From assembly GCA_964571855.1 (NCBI GenBank), contig CAZNDO010000030.1, forward strand, positions 1-33,897: a DNA stretch of 33,897 nucleotides, read 5' to 3'. Position numbers and translations under genes: made by a program. Source of the DNA: CAYYFX01 sp964571855. GTDB lineage: Bacteria; ARS69. A model generated the notes under the pieces. That model searched no databases. It had not been told where the DNA came from and worked only from the letters and a program-made list of their open reading frames with translations. Positions 1 through 8,011 of the stretch are shown here, in pieces. Positions within the stretch are counted from its first letter, which is position 1. Every line of letters starts with the position of its first letter.

Positions 1-38
1 ACGGCGCGCATGGGCATGGGCACGATCACGACCTGCAT
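1..38 (-). CDS. Possible 5' end of a minus-strand gene, truncated by window edge
   Basis: Reading the minus strand from an ATG at 38 gives an open frame of 12 full codons (MQVVIVPMPMRA) that runs off the left edge. Every third codon position is G or C, as in the real genes here, but this is weak evidence in such GC-rich DNA. A TAGCGT hexamer on the minus strand at 70-65 lies 26 nt upstream of the ATG, the same spacing as the -10-like boxes of several other genes. No strong Shine-Dalgarno is visible. The function cannot be judged from so few residues. If real, it is transcribed divergently from the M1 peptidase gene, with the large inverted repeat between them. Confidence 0.3.
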   Translation of the reverse strand, partial: MQVVIVPMPMRA

Positions 39-60
39 GCGGGGGCGACCGCCGCGGAGA

Positions 61-349
61 GCGGACGCTAGGCGGACGGCGTCCGGCGGCTGCGGCGCGC
101 GGACCGACCGCCGCGGAGCGGAGCGGTTGGCGAGGGCGAGCCCGGTGGGTCCTCCCCGGCGGGCGCTCGGCCTCCGCCGTCCGGGCGGAGGCCTTCGCTC
201 CTGCGACGGCGGTCTCCGGCCGTCCCGGCCTCCGACCGCGTCGCAGAGCCGCCGGGGAGGACCCACCGGGCTCGCCCTCGCGAACCGCTCCGACGCCGCG
301 GCGGTCGGTCCGCGCGCCGCAGCCGCCGGACGCCGTCCTTCGCGTCCGC
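61..349. repeat. 289-nt near-perfect inverted repeat with two internal hairpins
   Basis: The arm 74-162 is the reverse complement of 249-338. All positions pair except one G/G mismatch (129/282) and one 2-versus-3-nt internal loop (117-118 / 293-295). A weaker extension pairs 61-68 with 342-349. The 86-nt centre folds again into a 10-bp hairpin (169-178 with 184-193, loop 179-183) and a 13-bp stem with a one-base bulge (201-214 with 234-246), the latter enclosing a 4-bp GGCC/GGCC stem. The predicted shape is one very long stem capped by a branched head. Open frames through it are arginine-rich and show no protein-like pattern. It lies in the intergenic region before the M1 peptidase. It could be a MITE-like palindromic element, a structured RNA, or an inverted-duplication assembly artefact. 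I know of no family it belongs to. Confidence 0.9.
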
Positions 350-400
350 CCGGCGCGCGCCGCCCGCGCTGCCCGCGCCGCCCGCGGTCCGGCCGCGTGA

Positions 401-406
401 TATCCT
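401..406 (+). promoter_or_regulatory. Candidate extended -10 box of the M1 peptidase gene
   Basis: TATCCT lies 28 nt before the ATG at 435 and is preceded by TGA (a TGN extended -10 pattern). No -35 hexamer is recognisable in the GC-rich DNA at the right distance. The same TATCCT, at the same 28-nt spacing, precedes ispG. Confidence 0.4.
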
Positions 407-434
407 GACCGGGTCCCGCAGCCGGGAGGGCCCG

Positions 435-2501
435 ATGCGCCGCGCCGATCTGATTCCGCTTCCTGTCGCGCTCGCGGTCGTCGCGGGCGTTCCCGTCGCC
501 GCCGCCGCGCCGCGCGTGGACTGGCCGGAGTCGTCGCCGCGGTTGCCGCTCGTGGAGGGGGAGCGGCTGCTGGATCCGCGGGATCCGCTCGCGAACCTGC
601 GACAGCGGAGCGAGCCGGGGAACGCGCTGGCCGGCTCCTTCGACGGGTGCCCGCACGACTACGACGTGCTGCACTACTCACTGGACTTCTCCTCGATCGA
701 CGTGGGCGCGCAGACGATCGCCGGCGTGACGGAGATCACGCTGGAGGCGAAGGTGGCCGCGCTCGCCTCGATCGATCTGGACCTCAAGGCGCCGCTGGTC
801 GTTTCGGCGGTCGACCTGGTCGGAGGGGGCGCGCTGCCGTTCGCGCAGGTAGGGGACGTGCTCACGGTCACGTTCGCCGCGCCGCCGGACTCGGGGGACG
901 TGCTGGGCGTGCGGGTCACGTACGGCGGCGTGCCGTGGAACGAGGGCGCCGGCGGGTTCGGCGGGTTCTGGTTCGCCACCTTCCCGTACACGGCGTACTC
1001 GATGGGCGTGGGGCTCGCCGCGGATCCGCCGTCCATGGGGAGGACCTGGTTCCCGTGCTGGGACCGGCCCTGCGACAAGGCCACGATGGATCTCAGCGCC
1101 ACCGTGGACCTGGACAAGACCGTGGTGTCGAACGGGCTGCTGACCGGCGTGGACTCCACCGCGACGACCGCCACGTACCACTGGTCGCACGCGTACCCCA
1201 TCTCCACCTACCTGATGGCGATGTCCGCGGCGCCGTACCGCGTGCTCTCGGACACGGTGGTCACCGATCCGCGGATCTCCGTGTACTTCCACCAGGGCTA
1301 CCGCGCGGCGTCCACGGTGAGCTTCGCGAACGTGGACGCGATGATGGCGGCGTACGAGGCCCGCTTCGGTCCGTATCCCTACGACAAGTTCGCGTACATG
1401 ACCACGCCGAAGGGGGACATGGAGCACCAGACGTGCGTGAGCCACGCGCTGGCGCTCGTCAACGGCACGAACACGTACGATGACATCCTGGCCCACGAGA
1501 TGACGCACCAGTGGTTCGGGGACATGGTGACGTACGGCGACTGGCGCGACGTGTGGCTCTCCGAGGGGTTCGCCACCTACGGGGAGGCGGTGTTCCGGGA
1601 GGCGGCGGGCGGCCCGGCCGCGTACCACGCGTACGCGAGCGGCCAGATGAACCAGGTGATCACTTCCGGGAACCTCGACGGCCTGTACGACCCGTCGTTC
1701 AAGTGGGGCGTGATCGCGTACGAGAAGGGCGCCTCCGTCCTGCACATGCTGCGCGGCGTGCTGGACGACGATCCGCTCTTCTGGCAGGCGCTGCGGGACT
1801 ACCTGGCCGCGCACGCGTACGGCAACGCGCTCACGCCGGACTTCGTGGCATCCGTGGGGACGACCGTGGGCCAGGACATGTCCTGGTTCTTCGACCCGTG
1901 GCTCTACGGGCAGGGGCACCCGGTGTACGAGTACGGCTGGTCCTACGACGACCTCGGTGGCGGGCAGTGGCAGGTGGACGTGGTGATCCGGCAGGTGCAG
2001 ACCACGGGCACGCTGTTCGACCTGCCGCTGGACTTCCGCGTGCAGACGGCGGGCGGCGACTTCGACTTCAACGAGCGCATCGACGCGGCCGAGCAGACGG
2101 TCTCCTTCGTGGTGACCGCCGTGCCCACCGGGCTCCTGGTCGACCCGGACGACTGGGTGATGGACCAGCAGCTCCTCGCGCCCACGTCGATCGATTTCAC
2201 GCCGGACGTGGCCTCGGCGCAGGGGCTGCGCCTGGAGGCGCCGCGCCCGTCGCCCTTCCGGGACCTCACGGAGATCCGCTACTTCCTGCCGCGACCGGCG
2301 CGCACCGAGATCGCGGTGCTGGATGTGGCGGGCCGGCGCGTGCGCACGCTGGACCGGCGGGAGGAGCAGGCGGGGCCGCGCGCGATCTTCTGGGACCGCC
2401 GGGACGACGGCGGGGCGCGCGTGGCCGCGGGCGTGTACTGGGTGCGTCTGGGGACGGACGAGGGGTGGTCGCGCGCCGTGAAGGTCGTGGCGGTGGACTA
2501 G
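435..2501 (+). CDS. Secreted M1-family metallopeptidase (aminopeptidase N-like) with FlgD-like C-terminal tail
   Basis: A 688-residue exported zinc peptidase. A hydrophobic signal region rich in Ala and Val (about residues 9-26) is followed by an M1 beta-saddle domain (about 60-250) and a thermolysin-like catalytic domain. HEMTH at 354-358 and Glu377 (in WLSEGF) give the gluzincin motif HExxH-x18-E. Tyr429 (in YEKGA) matches the catalytic Tyr region. The exopeptidase motif GxMEN appears as GDMEH at 327-331, so the N-terminus-binding Glu330 is kept but the Asn is His. About residues 598-688 form a FlgD-Ig-like module ending in VKVVAVD, as in three other secreted proteins here, probably a sorting or anchoring signal. 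The usual large helical M1 C-terminal domain is absent. The start is supported by GGGAGG 6-11 nt upstream. It probably degrades peptides outside the cell or at its surface. Confidence 0.88.
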   Translation: MRRADLIPLPVALAVVAGVPVAAAAPRVDWPESSPRLPLVEGERLLDPRDPLANLRQRSEPGNALAGSFDGCPHDYDVLHYSLDFSSIDVGAQTIAGVTEITLEAKVAALASIDLDLKAPLVVSAVDLVGGGALPFAQVGDVLTVTFAAPPDSGDVLGVRVTYGGVPWNEGAGGFGGFWFATFPYTAYSMGVGLAADPPSMGRTWFPCWDRPCDKATMDLSATVDLDKTVVSNGLLTGVDSTATTATYHWSHAYPISTYLMAMSAAPYRVLSDTVVTDPRISVYFHQGYRAASTVSFANVDAMMAAYEARFGPYPYDKFAYMTTPKGDMEHQTCVSHALALVNGTNTYDDILAHEMTHQWFGDMVTYGDWRDVWLSEGFATYGEAVFREAAGGPAAYHAYASGQMNQVITSGNLDGLYDPSFKWGVIAYEKGASVLHMLRGVLDDDPLFWQALRDYLAAHAYGNALTPDFVASVGTTVGQDMSWFFDPWLYGQGHPVYEYGWSYDDLGGGQWQVDVVIRQVQTTGTLFDLPLDFRVQTAGGDFDFNERIDAAEQTVSFVVTAVPTGLLVDPDDWVMDQQLLAPTSIDFTPDVASAQGLRLEAPRPSPFRDLTEIRYFLPRPARTEIAVLDVAGRRVRTLDRREEQAGPRAIFWDRRDDGGARVAAGVYWVRLGTDEGWSRAVKVVAVD

Positions 2502-2508
2502 CCCCTCG

Positions 2509-2532
2509 CCGCGGGGCTATGCTGCCCCGCGG
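2509..2532. terminator. 9-bp perfect hairpin after the M1 peptidase gene
   Basis: CCGCGGGGC (2509-2517) and GCCCCGCGG (2524-2532) form a perfect stem with a 6-nt loop, starting 7 nt after the stop codon. There is no T-tract, so it would be an atypical terminator or an mRNA 3'-end stabiliser. The loop is TATGCT (2518-2523), which also fits the TANNNT -10-like pattern 29 nt before the next start codon, so its role is ambiguous. Confidence 0.45.
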
Positions 2533-2552
2533 GCCGTAAGGGGGATGCGGGG

Positions 2553-3701
2553 ATGAGGCGGACCGGGCGGTCGGGCGCCGCACACCGGCGCGCGCGCACA
2601 CGTGCAAGCATCGTCATCCTGATCGCGGCGCTCGCGGGACCGGCCGCGGCCGGCGCCGCGCGCGCCACGCTGCCGCCCTTCACCACGACGGAACCGGGCG
2701 ACGCCCCGCGCGTGGGCGGCGACTACCTCGACGAGGGCTTCGACGGGACGACGTTCCCTCCCGCGGGCTGGTCCTACGCGCCCGCGCACCCCACGCACCG
2801 CTGGGAGCGGACCGCCACGGCGCCCTACGTGCGCAGCGGCGCCGGCGCCGCGCGCGTGCGCGCGCAGTCCGCGTCGGTGCAGGACGAGAAGCTGGTGACG
2901 CCGGCGTGGGATCTCTCCGCGGCGTCGGGCACGGACCTGCGGCTCTCGTTCTGGTGGCGCACGGATCCGTTCTGGTTCCAGGGCGTGAACACGTTCTTCC
3001 AGGTGCACGCGTCGCTCGACGGCGTGGCCTGGACCGAGATCTTCACGCTCACGGGCTTCGCGGAGACGGGCTGGGCGTGGCGCAACACGGTGCTGGACCT
3101 GTCCGCGTGGGCGGGACAGCCGGGGCAGTTCCGCGTGCGCTTCCGCTACAAGGGCATCGACGCGGCGGATCTCTCGCTGGACGACGTGCGCCTTGGCTAC
3201 CTCGCGTCCCCGGCCCCGCCGGAGAACGACGACTGCGCGGGCGCGGCCCTGCACGGGTACGTGCTGGGGCCGGCCGACGGGACGTGGCAGCTCACGGGAA
3301 GCACGCTGCTGGCGTCGAACGACCTGCCGCTGCCGCCCGGCGGCTGCACGGTCTCCACGCACGACGGCCGCGACGTGGTGTGGCGCGCGGACGTCCCCGC
3401 GGGCCGCGAGGTGGTCGCCACCATGCACACGGTGGGCGGCTGGGACGACATGCTCTTCCTCGTCACGGACTGCGCCGCGCCCGCCGCCACCTGCGTGGAC
3501 GGCGACCGGGGGTTCCCGGACGGGGCGACGGTGTCGTTCGTGAACCCCGGACCGGGGACGCGCTCGATTTGGCTGGTGGTGTCCGGCTACGCGGACGCGG
3601 CCGGCGAGTTCGTCGTGGACGCGGCGATCCGGCCGCCGGTCGCGCTCCGCAGCGGGAGCTGGGGCCGCGTGAAGGCGGCATATCGCGGGGATGCGGAGTG
3701 A
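2553..3701 (+). CDS. Secreted choice-of-anchor J / pre-peptidase C-terminal-like protein
   Basis: A 382-residue exported protein with no recognisable catalytic site. After a basic n-region and a hydrophobic signal segment (about residues 20-38), residues about 50-210 match the choice-of-anchor J (MAM-like beta-sandwich) pattern: DEGFDGTTFPPAGW near the start, a sulphur-poor W-R-rich core, and SLDDVRLGY at the end. Residues about 222-350 (from PENDDCAGA to the DAAIR region) resemble the beta-sandwich found in pre-peptidase C-terminal domains, with paired cysteines. Unlike its neighbours it lacks the FlgD-like tail. It ends in a GTGA 4-bp overlap with the next gene, so the two are almost certainly co-translated. 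It is likely an extracellular binding or adhesion protein. The ATG follows a purine-rich AAGGGGGATGCGGGG stretch. Confidence 0.75.
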   Translation: MRRTGRSGAAHRRARTRASIVILIAALAGPAAAGAARATLPPFTTTEPGDAPRVGGDYLDEGFDGTTFPPAGWSYAPAHPTHRWERTATAPYVRSGAGAARVRAQSASVQDEKLVTPAWDLSAASGTDLRLSFWWRTDPFWFQGVNTFFQVHASLDGVAWTEIFTLTGFAETGWAWRNTVLDLSAWAGQPGQFRVRFRYKGIDAADLSLDDVRLGYLASPAPPENDDCAGAALHGYVLGPADGTWQLTGSTLLASNDLPLPPGGCTVSTHDGRDVVWRADVPAGREVVATMHTVGGWDDMLFLVTDCAAPAATCVDGDRGFPDGATVSFVNPGPGTRSIWLVVSGYADAAGEFVVDAAIRPPVALRSGSWGRVKAAYRGDAE

Positions 3702-6700
3702 GCCGCGCCGTCGCGCTCGTCGCGCTCGCCGTCCTCGCGGTGGCCGCCACGGGGACCCGCGGGAGCGCGCCGCAGATCACGGCAGTGCCCGCGAGCGTGG
3801 CGTTCGGCGTGGTGCCGCTCGGCGTGGTGGCGCGCGACACCGTGACCCTCGGCAACGCGGGGGATGCGCCCCTCGTTCTCGGGCAGGTCACGGTGGACGA
3901 TCCGCAGTTCGCGGTCGGCGGCTCCGCCGGCGGCGTGCCGCCCGGGACCGTGGTGGCCGCGGGCGGCAGCCTGCGCGTGGAGGTGGCGTTCCGGCCGCAG
4001 GCGCTGCTGCCGGCGGCGGCCACGCTCGTGATCCCCTCGAACGATCCCGCGCAACCCGAGCTGGCGGTCCCGCTCTCCGGGACGGGCGCGGGGCCCCCGA
4101 CCGTCTCCGTGACGCCGGACTCCCTCGGGGTCGCCCTCGTGCTGGGGGAGACCGACACGCTCGCCGTCACGATCGGCAACACCGGCGAGGCGACGCTCGC
4201 GTGGGCGCTCGGCGTGCAGCCCGTGTCCTCGCTGCGCGACCTGGACGGCGTGCGCGTGCTGTGGGACCGCTCCAAGGGGCAGCCGGGGACGGTGGCGTGG
4301 TCCACGCTGGCCGGCGACCTCGCGGCGCGCGGGGCGATCGTGCAGGAGATTCCCGCGGGCACCGTGCTGAACGCCTCCGTGCTCTCGGCCGGCCGCGTGT
4401 ACGTGTCGGTGGACCCGAGCTTCGAGGCGAGCGTGGTGTGGACCGCCCCCGAGACGGCGGCGCTGGCCGCGTGGGTGCAGGGCGGCGGCGCGATCCTCCT
4501 CATGGGGGACAACGGCACCACGGTCGGGAAGTTCAACACGATCCTGACGGCGCTCGACGCGGGGATCCGGATGTCGCCGTCGCTCGGCACGTCCGAGGTG
4601 GTGGTCAGCGGCACGCGCATCACCGCGCACCCCGCCACGGAGGGCGTGGACCGCGTGTGGCTGGGCGTGGGCACCCGGACGTTGTCGCCGGTGGACGCCC
4701 CGGCCGTTTCGCTGGTGCGCGACAACACGAACAAGCACGTGGCCGGCGTGCAGTCGATCGGCGTGGGGAAGCTGGCCGTCCTGTGCGACGAGCTCTTCGA
4801 CGACGTGACCCTGCAGGATGCGGCGGCGGTCTCGGCGAAGAACCGGCTGTTCGCGGAGAAGCTGTTCGACTACCTCGGCGGCGATCTCTGGCTCGTGCCG
4901 GACTCCACGTCCGGATCGCTGGCCGGCGGCGCGTCCACCACGATCGACCTGTTCGTGGATCCCGCGGAGCTGCGCGGCGGGTCGTACGATCTGGCGCTGC
5001 GGGTCGCCACGAACGACCCGCTGCGGCCGCTCGTGACGGTGCCGTGCCATCTGGAGTTGACCGGCTTCCCGGAGATCGCCGTCACGCCGACGGCGCTCTC
5101 GTTCGGCGCGGTGCCGCAGGGCGACGTGTCCGTGCGGACCCTGCGGGTGGAGAACCCGGGCGCGGAGCCGCTCACCGTGACCGACGCCACGTCCTCGTCC
5201 CCGAACTTCACGGCGTTCCCCGCGTCCTTCGCGGTGGCGCCCGCGGAGGCCGAGACCGTGACCGTGACGTTCGCGCCGGACTCCGTGGGCTCCTTCGTCG
5301 GCACGCTCACGCTGCTGTCGAACGCGGCGTCGGACCCGGTGCTCGCCGTGCCCCTGGACGGGAGCGGTTCCGTGAACTGCGCGCTCCCGTGCGTGCCGCC
5401 GGCCGTCGTTCCCGCCGACGTGGAGGCGTCGGACCAGTACCCGTTCTGGCTGGACATCTCCGTGCTGGCCGCACCGTCGCCCATCCAGAGCTTCGGCTTC
5501 GAGCTGGAGTACGACCCGCGACACCTGGTGTTCCAGGACTCCGCGCGCGCGGAGGGGCTGACCGGGGGCTTCGTCGTGGACGCGCAGGAGAACGAGCCCG
5601 GGCGCCTCACCTGCGGCGGGTTCGGGACCTCGCCCATCCCGGCCGGCTCGTCCGGAACGCTGCTCCGGTTGAAGTTCGTCGCGCAGTGCGACACGTGCGC
5701 CGCGGGGGCGACGTCGGACCTGCGCATCGTGGAGCCCATCGAGGACCTGGCGGGCACGCGCCCCTGCTGCGGCGCGTTCACGTTCGCCGCGTGCCCGTCG
5801 GGGGACGGGGACGTGAACACGGACGGGGCGCTGTCCGCGACGGACGCGCTGTGCGCGCTCAAGGTGTACCTCAACGGGCAGTCGCCGCCGTCCGACGGCA
5901 CGTGCGACGTGGCGGGGGACTGCGAGGCGGAGGCCGCGGACGCGGACTGCAGCGGCGCGGTCGGGCCCGCCGACGCGCTCGCGATCTACGAGCGCGTGCT
6001 GTGCGTGGCGGATCCCACGCCGCTGCCGTGCCTGGCGGATGTGGATCCCGATCCGTGCGGGGCGCTGCGGGCGCGGGAGGCCGGGGCCCTGGCGCTGGGC
6101 GCGCCGCGGCGCGTGGACGCCGGCGCGTGGGAGATCCCCGTGCTCGCGCGGGGCGAGGCGCCGCGCGCGTTCGGCCTGACGCTGGCCGCGGAGGGCGCGA
6201 CGTGGGCGGGCGCCGCCGGCGACGACGGGTGGCTCGCGTTCGAGGGCCGTGCCGGGGCCGACGGGACGATCCGCGTGGCGGGCCTGCGCGATGCCGCGTC
6301 GGATGCCGCGAACGGCGAGATCGGGCGGCTGCACTTCCGCGGGGAGGGCGGCGTGGTGCGCGTGGCGGACGCGGTGGACGTGGCGTTCGACGGCCCGGCC
6401 GAGGTGCGTCTCGGCGCGGCGCCGATCCTCGCGGCGGCGCTCGACGTGGCCGGCACGCGCCCGGCCGGCGGCTTCGAATTCCTGGCGGCCGTGCCGGCCG
6501 CCGGGGCCGGCGCGTTGGACGTGCTCGATGTCGCCGGCCGCCGCGTGGCGCGCATCGCGAGCGGCCTCCCGCCGGGCCGGCACGCGCTGCGCTGGGACGG
6601 CACGGACGACGCGGGACGCCCGGTCGCGTCCGGCATCTACTTCGCCCGCCTGTCCGGTCCGCAGGACACCCGCGTTCGGAAGCTTGTCCTGGTGCGCTAG
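3698..6700 (+). CDS. Large secreted multidomain protein: ASH repeats, GATase-like domain, cohesin-like, dockerin and FlgD-like tail
   Basis: About 1000 residues from a GTG that overlaps the previous stop (GTGA, 3698-3701). A signal peptide (about 1-24) is followed by an ASH/choice-of-anchor D beta-sandwich (about 25-130) and a second partial one (about 132-175). Residues about 175-400 have a Rossmann-like DUF4350/GATase-like pattern (DLDGVRVLWD, WVQGGGAILLMGDNG, GVGKLAVLCDELFDD). Another ASH repeat (about 457-561), a cohesin-like domain (about 565-700), a dockerin-like pair of DxNxDG-type loops (about 704-770; GDVNTDGALSATDAL, then DADCSGAVGPADAL) and a FlgD-like tail (about 908-1000) complete it. 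Carrying a cohesin-like and a dockerin-like module in one chain suggests self-association or assembly at the cell surface, but that is inference. No enzymatic residues are obvious. An open frame extends upstream of 3698, but it overlaps the preceding gene and has no signal peptide. Confidence 0.8.
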   Translation: MSRAVALVALAVLAVAATGTRGSAPQITAVPASVAFGVVPLGVVARDTVTLGNAGDAPLVLGQVTVDDPQFAVGGSAGGVPPGTVVAAGGSLRVEVAFRPQALLPAAATLVIPSNDPAQPELAVPLSGTGAGPPTVSVTPDSLGVALVLGETDTLAVTIGNTGEATLAWALGVQPVSSLRDLDGVRVLWDRSKGQPGTVAWSTLAGDLAARGAIVQEIPAGTVLNASVLSAGRVYVSVDPSFEASVVWTAPETAALAAWVQGGGAILLMGDNGTTVGKFNTILTALDAGIRMSPSLGTSEVVVSGTRITAHPATEGVDRVWLGVGTRTLSPVDAPAVSLVRDNTNKHVAGVQSIGVGKLAVLCDELFDDVTLQDAAAVSAKNRLFAEKLFDYLGGDLWLVPDSTSGSLAGGASTTIDLFVDPAELRGGSYDLALRVATNDPLRPLVTVPCHLELTGFPEIAVTPTALSFGAVPQGDVSVRTLRVENPGAEPLTVTDATSSSPNFTAFPASFAVAPAEAETVTVTFAPDSVGSFVGTLTLLSNAASDPVLAVPLDGSGSVNCALPCVPPAVVPADVEASDQYPFWLDISVLAAPSPIQSFGFELEYDPRHLVFQDSARAEGLTGGFVVDAQENEPGRLTCGGFGTSPIPAGSSGTLLRLKFVAQCDTCAAGATSDLRIVEPIEDLAGTRPCCGAFTFAACPSGDGDVNTDGALSATDALCALKVYLNGQSPPSDGTCDVAGDCEAEAADADCSGAVGPADALAIYERVLCVADPTPLPCLADVDPDPCGALRAREAGALALGAPRRVDAGAWEIPVLARGEAPRAFGLTLAAEGATWAGAAGDDGWLAFEGRAGADGTIRVAGLRDAASDAANGEIGRLHFRGEGGVVRVADAVDVAFDGPAEVRLGAAPILAAALDVAGTRPAGGFEFLAAVPAAGAGALDVLDVAGRRVARIASGLPPGRHALRWDGTDDAGRPVASGIYFARLSGPQDTRVRKLVLVR

Positions 6701-6720
6701 CGCCCGCGGCCGCCGCGGCG

Positions 6721-6726
6721 TATCCT
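6721..6726 (+). promoter_or_regulatory. Candidate -10 box of ispG
   Basis: TATCCT lies 28 nt upstream of the GTG start of ispG. The 54-bp gap also contains a GC-rich palindrome (CCGCGG twice) just upstream. No -35 is recognisable. Confidence 0.35.
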
Positions 6727-6754
6727 CCCCGGTCCGATTCCCGAGGAGACTCCC

Positions 6755-7999
6755 GTGAGCCAGCCCGTACGCCGCCCCACGCGCACCGTCCTCGTGGGCC
6801 CCGTGCCCGTGGGGTCGGGGCACCCGATCGTGGTGCAGTCCATGACCAACACGGACACGGCGGACGCGGAGGGCACGGCCGCGCAGGTGGCGGCGCTGGC
6901 GGAAGCCGGGTCGGAGTTGGTGCGGATCACCGTGAACACGCGCGAGGCGGCGGCCCGCGTGCCGGAGATCGCGGCGCGGCTCGCCGATCGCGGCGTCACC
7001 GTGCCGCTCATCGGGGACTTCCACTTCAACGGGCACGTGCTGCTGCGGGACTTCCCGGAAGCGGCGCGCACGCTCGCGAAGTACCGCATCAACCCCGGCA
7101 ACGTGGGCAAGGGCGACCGGCACGACGGGAACTTCGCCACGATGATCCGCGTGGCCGTGGAGCACGACCGCCCGGTGCGGATCGGCGTGAACTGGGGCTC
7201 GCTGGACGGGGAGTTGCTCACCGCGCGCATGGACGAGAACGCGCGCCTCGCCGCCCCGCGCGACGCGCGCGACGTCACGCTGGACGCGATGGTGGAGAGC
7301 GCCGTGCGCTCCGCGGAGCGCGCCATGGAGCTGGGACTCCCGGGGGAGCGGATCATCCTGTCGGTGAAGATGTCGCGCGTGCCGGATCTCGTGGAGGTGT
7401 ACGAGCGGCTCGCCGCGCGCACGGATCTGCCGTTCCACCTCGGGCTCACGGAGGCCGGGATGGGGACGAAGGGCGCGGTCAACACGGCCGCCGCGCTGGG
7501 CATCCTGCTGCAGCGCGGTCTCGGGGACACCATCCGCGCCAGCCTCACGCCGCGCCCCGGTGGCGACCGCACCGAGGAGGTGCGGCTGTGCCAGCAGGTG
7601 CTGCAGGCGCTCGGCCTGCGCAGCTTCGCCCCGCAGGTCACCGCGTGCCCCGGCTGCGGGCGCACCACGAGCACCGTCTTCCAGAGCCTGGCGGAGGAGA
7701 TCCAGACCTGGCTGAACGCGAAGATGGCGGAGTGGAAGACCGAGCGTTCCGGCGCCGAGGAGCTGAAGGTGGCGGTGATGGGCTGCATCGTGAACGGCCC
7801 GGGCGAGTCCAAGCACGCGCACGTGGGCATCTCGCTGCCGGGCACCGGGGAGGCGCCGAAGGCCCCCGTGTTCGTGGACGGGCGCAAGGTGACCACGCTG
7901 CAGGGGGACCGCATCGCGCAGGAGTTCGCCGCGATCGTGGAGGAGTACGTGGCGACGCGCTGGGGGCGCGCCCCGCGGACGGAGCGCGCCCCTTCCTGA
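6755..7999 (+). CDS. ispG: 4-hydroxy-3-methylbut-2-en-1-yl diphosphate synthase (IspG/GcpE)
   Basis: IspG is a [4Fe-4S] enzyme that reduces 2-C-methyl-D-erythritol 2,4-cyclodiphosphate to HMBPP, the penultimate step of the MEP isoprenoid pathway in the cytoplasm. The protein is 414 residues, a normal bacterial length. The N-terminal TIM-barrel half begins with VGSGHPIVVQSMTNTDT (about 19-35). Cluster ligands are visible as Cys298 and Cys301 (ACPGCGRT), Cys344 (GCIVNGPGE) and Glu351, with the family spacing C-x2-C and C-x6-E. The GTG start is preceded by CGAGGAGA (6742-6749). It stands alone between secreted-protein genes and is convergent with the next gene (12 bp between stops). No other MEP gene is in the window. 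Confidence 0.97.
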   Translation: MSQPVRRPTRTVLVGPVPVGSGHPIVVQSMTNTDTADAEGTAAQVAALAEAGSELVRITVNTREAAARVPEIAARLADRGVTVPLIGDFHFNGHVLLRDFPEAARTLAKYRINPGNVGKGDRHDGNFATMIRVAVEHDRPVRIGVNWGSLDGELLTARMDENARLAAPRDARDVTLDAMVESAVRSAERAMELGLPGERIILSVKMSRVPDLVEVYERLAARTDLPFHLGLTEAGMGTKGAVNTAAALGILLQRGLGDTIRASLTPRPGGDRTEEVRLCQQVLQALGLRSFAPQVTACPGCGRTTSTVFQSLAEEIQTWLNAKMAEWKTERSGAEELKVAVMGCIVNGPGESKHAHVGISLPGTGEAPKAPVFVDGRKVTTLQGDRIAQEFAAIVEEYVATRWGRAPRTERAPS

Positions 8000-8011
8000 C
8001 CGCGCCGGCGG

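Noticed and set aside
10..408. 132-codon open frame across the inverted repeat
   Set aside because: It is Arg/Pro/Gly-rich, covers both arms of the palindrome and has no protein-like features; a GC-rich chance frame.
2518..2523. TATGCT as promoter of the gene at 2553
   Set aside because: It forms the loop of a perfect 9-bp hairpin, so it is more simply part of a terminator-like structure; left as ambiguous and not listed as a promoter.
3587..7822. 1411-codon minus-strand open frame
   Set aside because: It is the antisense shadow of the multidomain secreted protein and ispG; composition is Arg/His/Gly-rich with no domain.
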